15,014 nucleotides of DNA from Calditrichaceae bacterium (lineage in GTDB: Bacteria > Calditrichota > Calditrichia > Calditrichales > Calditrichaceae), in the NCBI GenBank assembly GCA_024763405.1, contig JANTFQ010000022.1, positions 1-15,014 of the forward strand, given 5' to 3'. Under the pieces are notes generated by a model. The model had not been told where the DNA came from. It did not search any database and saw only the letters and a list, made by a program, of their open reading frames with translations. A program made the position numbers and the translations under genes. The number at the start of each line of letters is the position of its first letter. Within the stretch, counting starts at the first letter, position 1. Shown piece after piece: positions 13,510 to 15,014 of the stretch.

Positions 13510-15014
13510 ATGAAAAGACACGGCACCTTCATTTTTTTTCTATTCCTTTTATCCACGCTGCTCTCCGCACAAAATGCTCCTGAAATTGCCCTTTCTGTTC
13601 ACAAACAACGTTTGATAGACCATGGTCTTTATGCACGCCAATCCGCCATCGCACATCCCGGCCAAAGCCAAATAGACGCCCTTTACAGCGAAATCCATAT
13701 TTCCATTGACTACGAAAATCAAAAAATTGACGGGCTGGTTAGCGGCCGTTTCCGTTCACTAAGCGACAGTCTGGTACAAGTTGTCCTTGATTTTAAACGA
13801 ACGATGGAGGTCCTGGATGTCAGCGGCGCCGGCCATATTTTTTTGCATGATGCGGATTACCTGCTAATTGATTTAGATCGACCCTACCAGCAGGATGAAG
13901 AAGTGACAGTTACGGTACGCTATTCGGGAAGGCCGCAGCCGGAAGGGTTCGTTTATTTTAAGTTTGATCAAATGCCGCCGGATAATTCACCGCATGTCTG
14001 GACGCTAAGTGAGCCATATGGAGCAAAATACTGGTGGCCCTGTAAAGATTCACCAGCCGATAAAATTGATTCCGCCGATATTTATATCACCGTTCCCGAG
14101 GACCAGCTTGCCGGTTCCAACGGCACCTTACGTTCGGTTCAGGAAAATGGAGACAGTACTAAAACCTTTCACTGGCATGAGCAGTATCCTATTGCGACAT
14201 ATCTGATTTCCATTGTTGCAGGACGTTATGCGCATTTCCAGGACTTTTACCATTTTAGTGAAAATGATTCCATGCTGCTGGATTACTACGTCTATCCGGA
14301 TCAACTGACGGAAGCACAGAGTATCTTTAGTGAAATGCATGATTATCTAAAGGTGCTGAGTTCACGTTTTGGGCCTTATCCTTTTTTCCAGGAAAAATAC
14401 GGCATGGCCCAGTTTGGCTGGGGCGGCGGTATGGAGCATCAGACCCTGACCAGCATCGGTGGCGTTGGGGAAAACTGGCGCTATGTTTATGTGCACGAGC
14501 TGGGACACCAGTGGTTTGGGGACGCCGTTACCTGCGCCAGTTGGAGCGATATCTGGCTGAATGAAGGATTTGCCTCTTATGCGGAAGCGCTGTATGCGGA
14601 AAGTACGGGATACAAAGACAATGCACCGGGGTTTGATTCTTATCAGGCTTATATTTTAAAACAACGCTGGACGGAAGGCGGAACGGTGTTTATTTCGGAT
14701 ACCAGCGAGGTCTCCAATATTTTTAACCGAATCGTTTATTATAAAGGATCATGGATTCTGCATATGCTGCGGCACATTCTGGGGGATGCCGTATTTTTTG
14801 ATGTGCTGAAAAGTTATGTAACGGATTTACGCTGGCGTTACGGTTCTGTCCGTACCGAAGATTTTAAAACTATTTGTGAAGAAAAATCCGGACTGGATTT
14901 GGGGGCCTTTTTTACACAATGGCTGCGGTTTCCTTATTTCCCTGAATATGAATATTCCTGGAGTACTCAAGCGCAACCGGGGGGCGAATATTTATTACAG
15001 CTCGATATTACGCA
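13510..15014 (+). CDS. Secreted M1-family aminopeptidase, N-terminal part (3' truncated by the window)
   Basis: The frame stays open from the ATG at 13510 to the window end, giving 501 residues of an incomplete protein. Residues 1-20 are a signal peptide (MKRHGTFIFFLFLLSTLLSA, then QN), so it acts outside the cytoplasm, perhaps as a lipid-free periplasmic or secreted enzyme. The M1 catalytic set is present: substrate-binding GGGMEHQ (305-311), zinc motif HELGH (329-333) with QWFGD, third zinc ligand Glu352 in WLNEGFASYAEALY, and IVYYKGSWILHML with the catalytic Tyr. It trims N-terminal residues from peptides. GGGGG about 8 bases before the ATG is the ribosome site. It is unrelated to the BMC locus and begins 125 bp after the transporter; an AT-rich hairpin (13400-13420) lies between. 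Confidence 0.93.
   Translation, partial: MKRHGTFIFFLFLLSTLLSAQNAPEIALSVHKQRLIDHGLYARQSAIAHPGQSQIDALYSEIHISIDYENQKIDGLVSGRFRSLSDSLVQVVLDFKRTMEVLDVSGAGHIFLHDADYLLIDLDRPYQQDEEVTVTVRYSGRPQPEGFVYFKFDQMPPDNSPHVWTLSEPYGAKYWWPCKDSPADKIDSADIYITVPEDQLAGSNGTLRSVQENGDSTKTFHWHEQYPIATYLISIVAGRYAHFQDFYHFSENDSMLLDYYVYPDQLTEAQSIFSEMHDYLKVLSSRFGPYPFFQEKYGMAQFGWGGGMEHQTLTSIGGVGENWRYVYVHELGHQWFGDAVTCASWSDIWLNEGFASYAEALYAESTGYKDNAPGFDSYQAYILKQRWTEGGTVFISDTSEVSNIFNRIVYYKGSWILHMLRHILGDAVFFDVLKSYVTDLRWRYGSVRTEDFKTICEEKSGLDLGAFFTQWLRFPYFPEYEYSWSTQAQPGGEYLLQLDIT

Overview
The window is bacterial and looks chromosomal. A plus-strand bacterial microcompartment (BMC) locus of about 8.8 kb (roughly 3108-11877) sits between unrelated household genes. 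The gene set mixes eut and pdu types. Together with the moderate GC content and many multi-hairpin intergenic repeats, this suggests an uncultured or anaerobic Gram-negative lineage. A Calditrichota/FCB-type bacterium is my best guess, at low confidence, because nothing here is a taxonomic marker.

Left flank (1-2601): the 3' end of a YbdG-like MscS mechanosensitive channel gene, followed on the minus strand by a VOC-fold protein, a hotdog thioesterase and a membrane-anchored M14-type zinc carboxypeptidase. A 506-bp gene-free stretch with a perfect multi-hairpin repeat separates these from the BMC locus.

BMC locus: an EutK-like shell protein (BMC-H domain, very lysine-rich linker, winged helix) overlaps by ATGA with a ParA-type ATPase. 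Next come a stand-alone EutQ N-terminal domain, which overlaps a divergent phosphotransacetylase, then two near-identical BMC-H shell proteins, a PduP-type CoA-acylating aldehyde dehydrogenase with an N-terminal encapsulation helix, an EutJ-like actin-fold chaperone, the Fe-S flavoprotein PduS, and a PduT-type tandem BMC-T shell protein with its cluster cysteine. Together they would oxidise an aldehyde to acyl-CoA and acyl-phosphate inside a shell and pass electrons out through PduS and PduT. The aldehyde-generating signature enzyme, the BMC-P vertex protein and an alcohol dehydrogenase are all absent, although household genes bound the locus on both sides. They must be encoded elsewhere or be dispensable.

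Right flank (12002-15014): a sodium-coupled NSS/SLC6-type transporter, which may or may not feed the BMC, and the first 501 codons of a secreted M1 aminopeptidase.

The most interesting signal is the EutK-like/ParA pair. It looks like a segregation and positioning module for a metabolosome, analogous to McdAB of carboxysomes but with the adaptor fused to a shell domain. Other points are a phosphotransacetylase with substituted active-site residues, a 77-bp gene-conversion tract between the BMC-H paralogues, two copies of a roughly 160-bp multi-hairpin element, and a tandem array of terminator-like units between eutJ and pduS.
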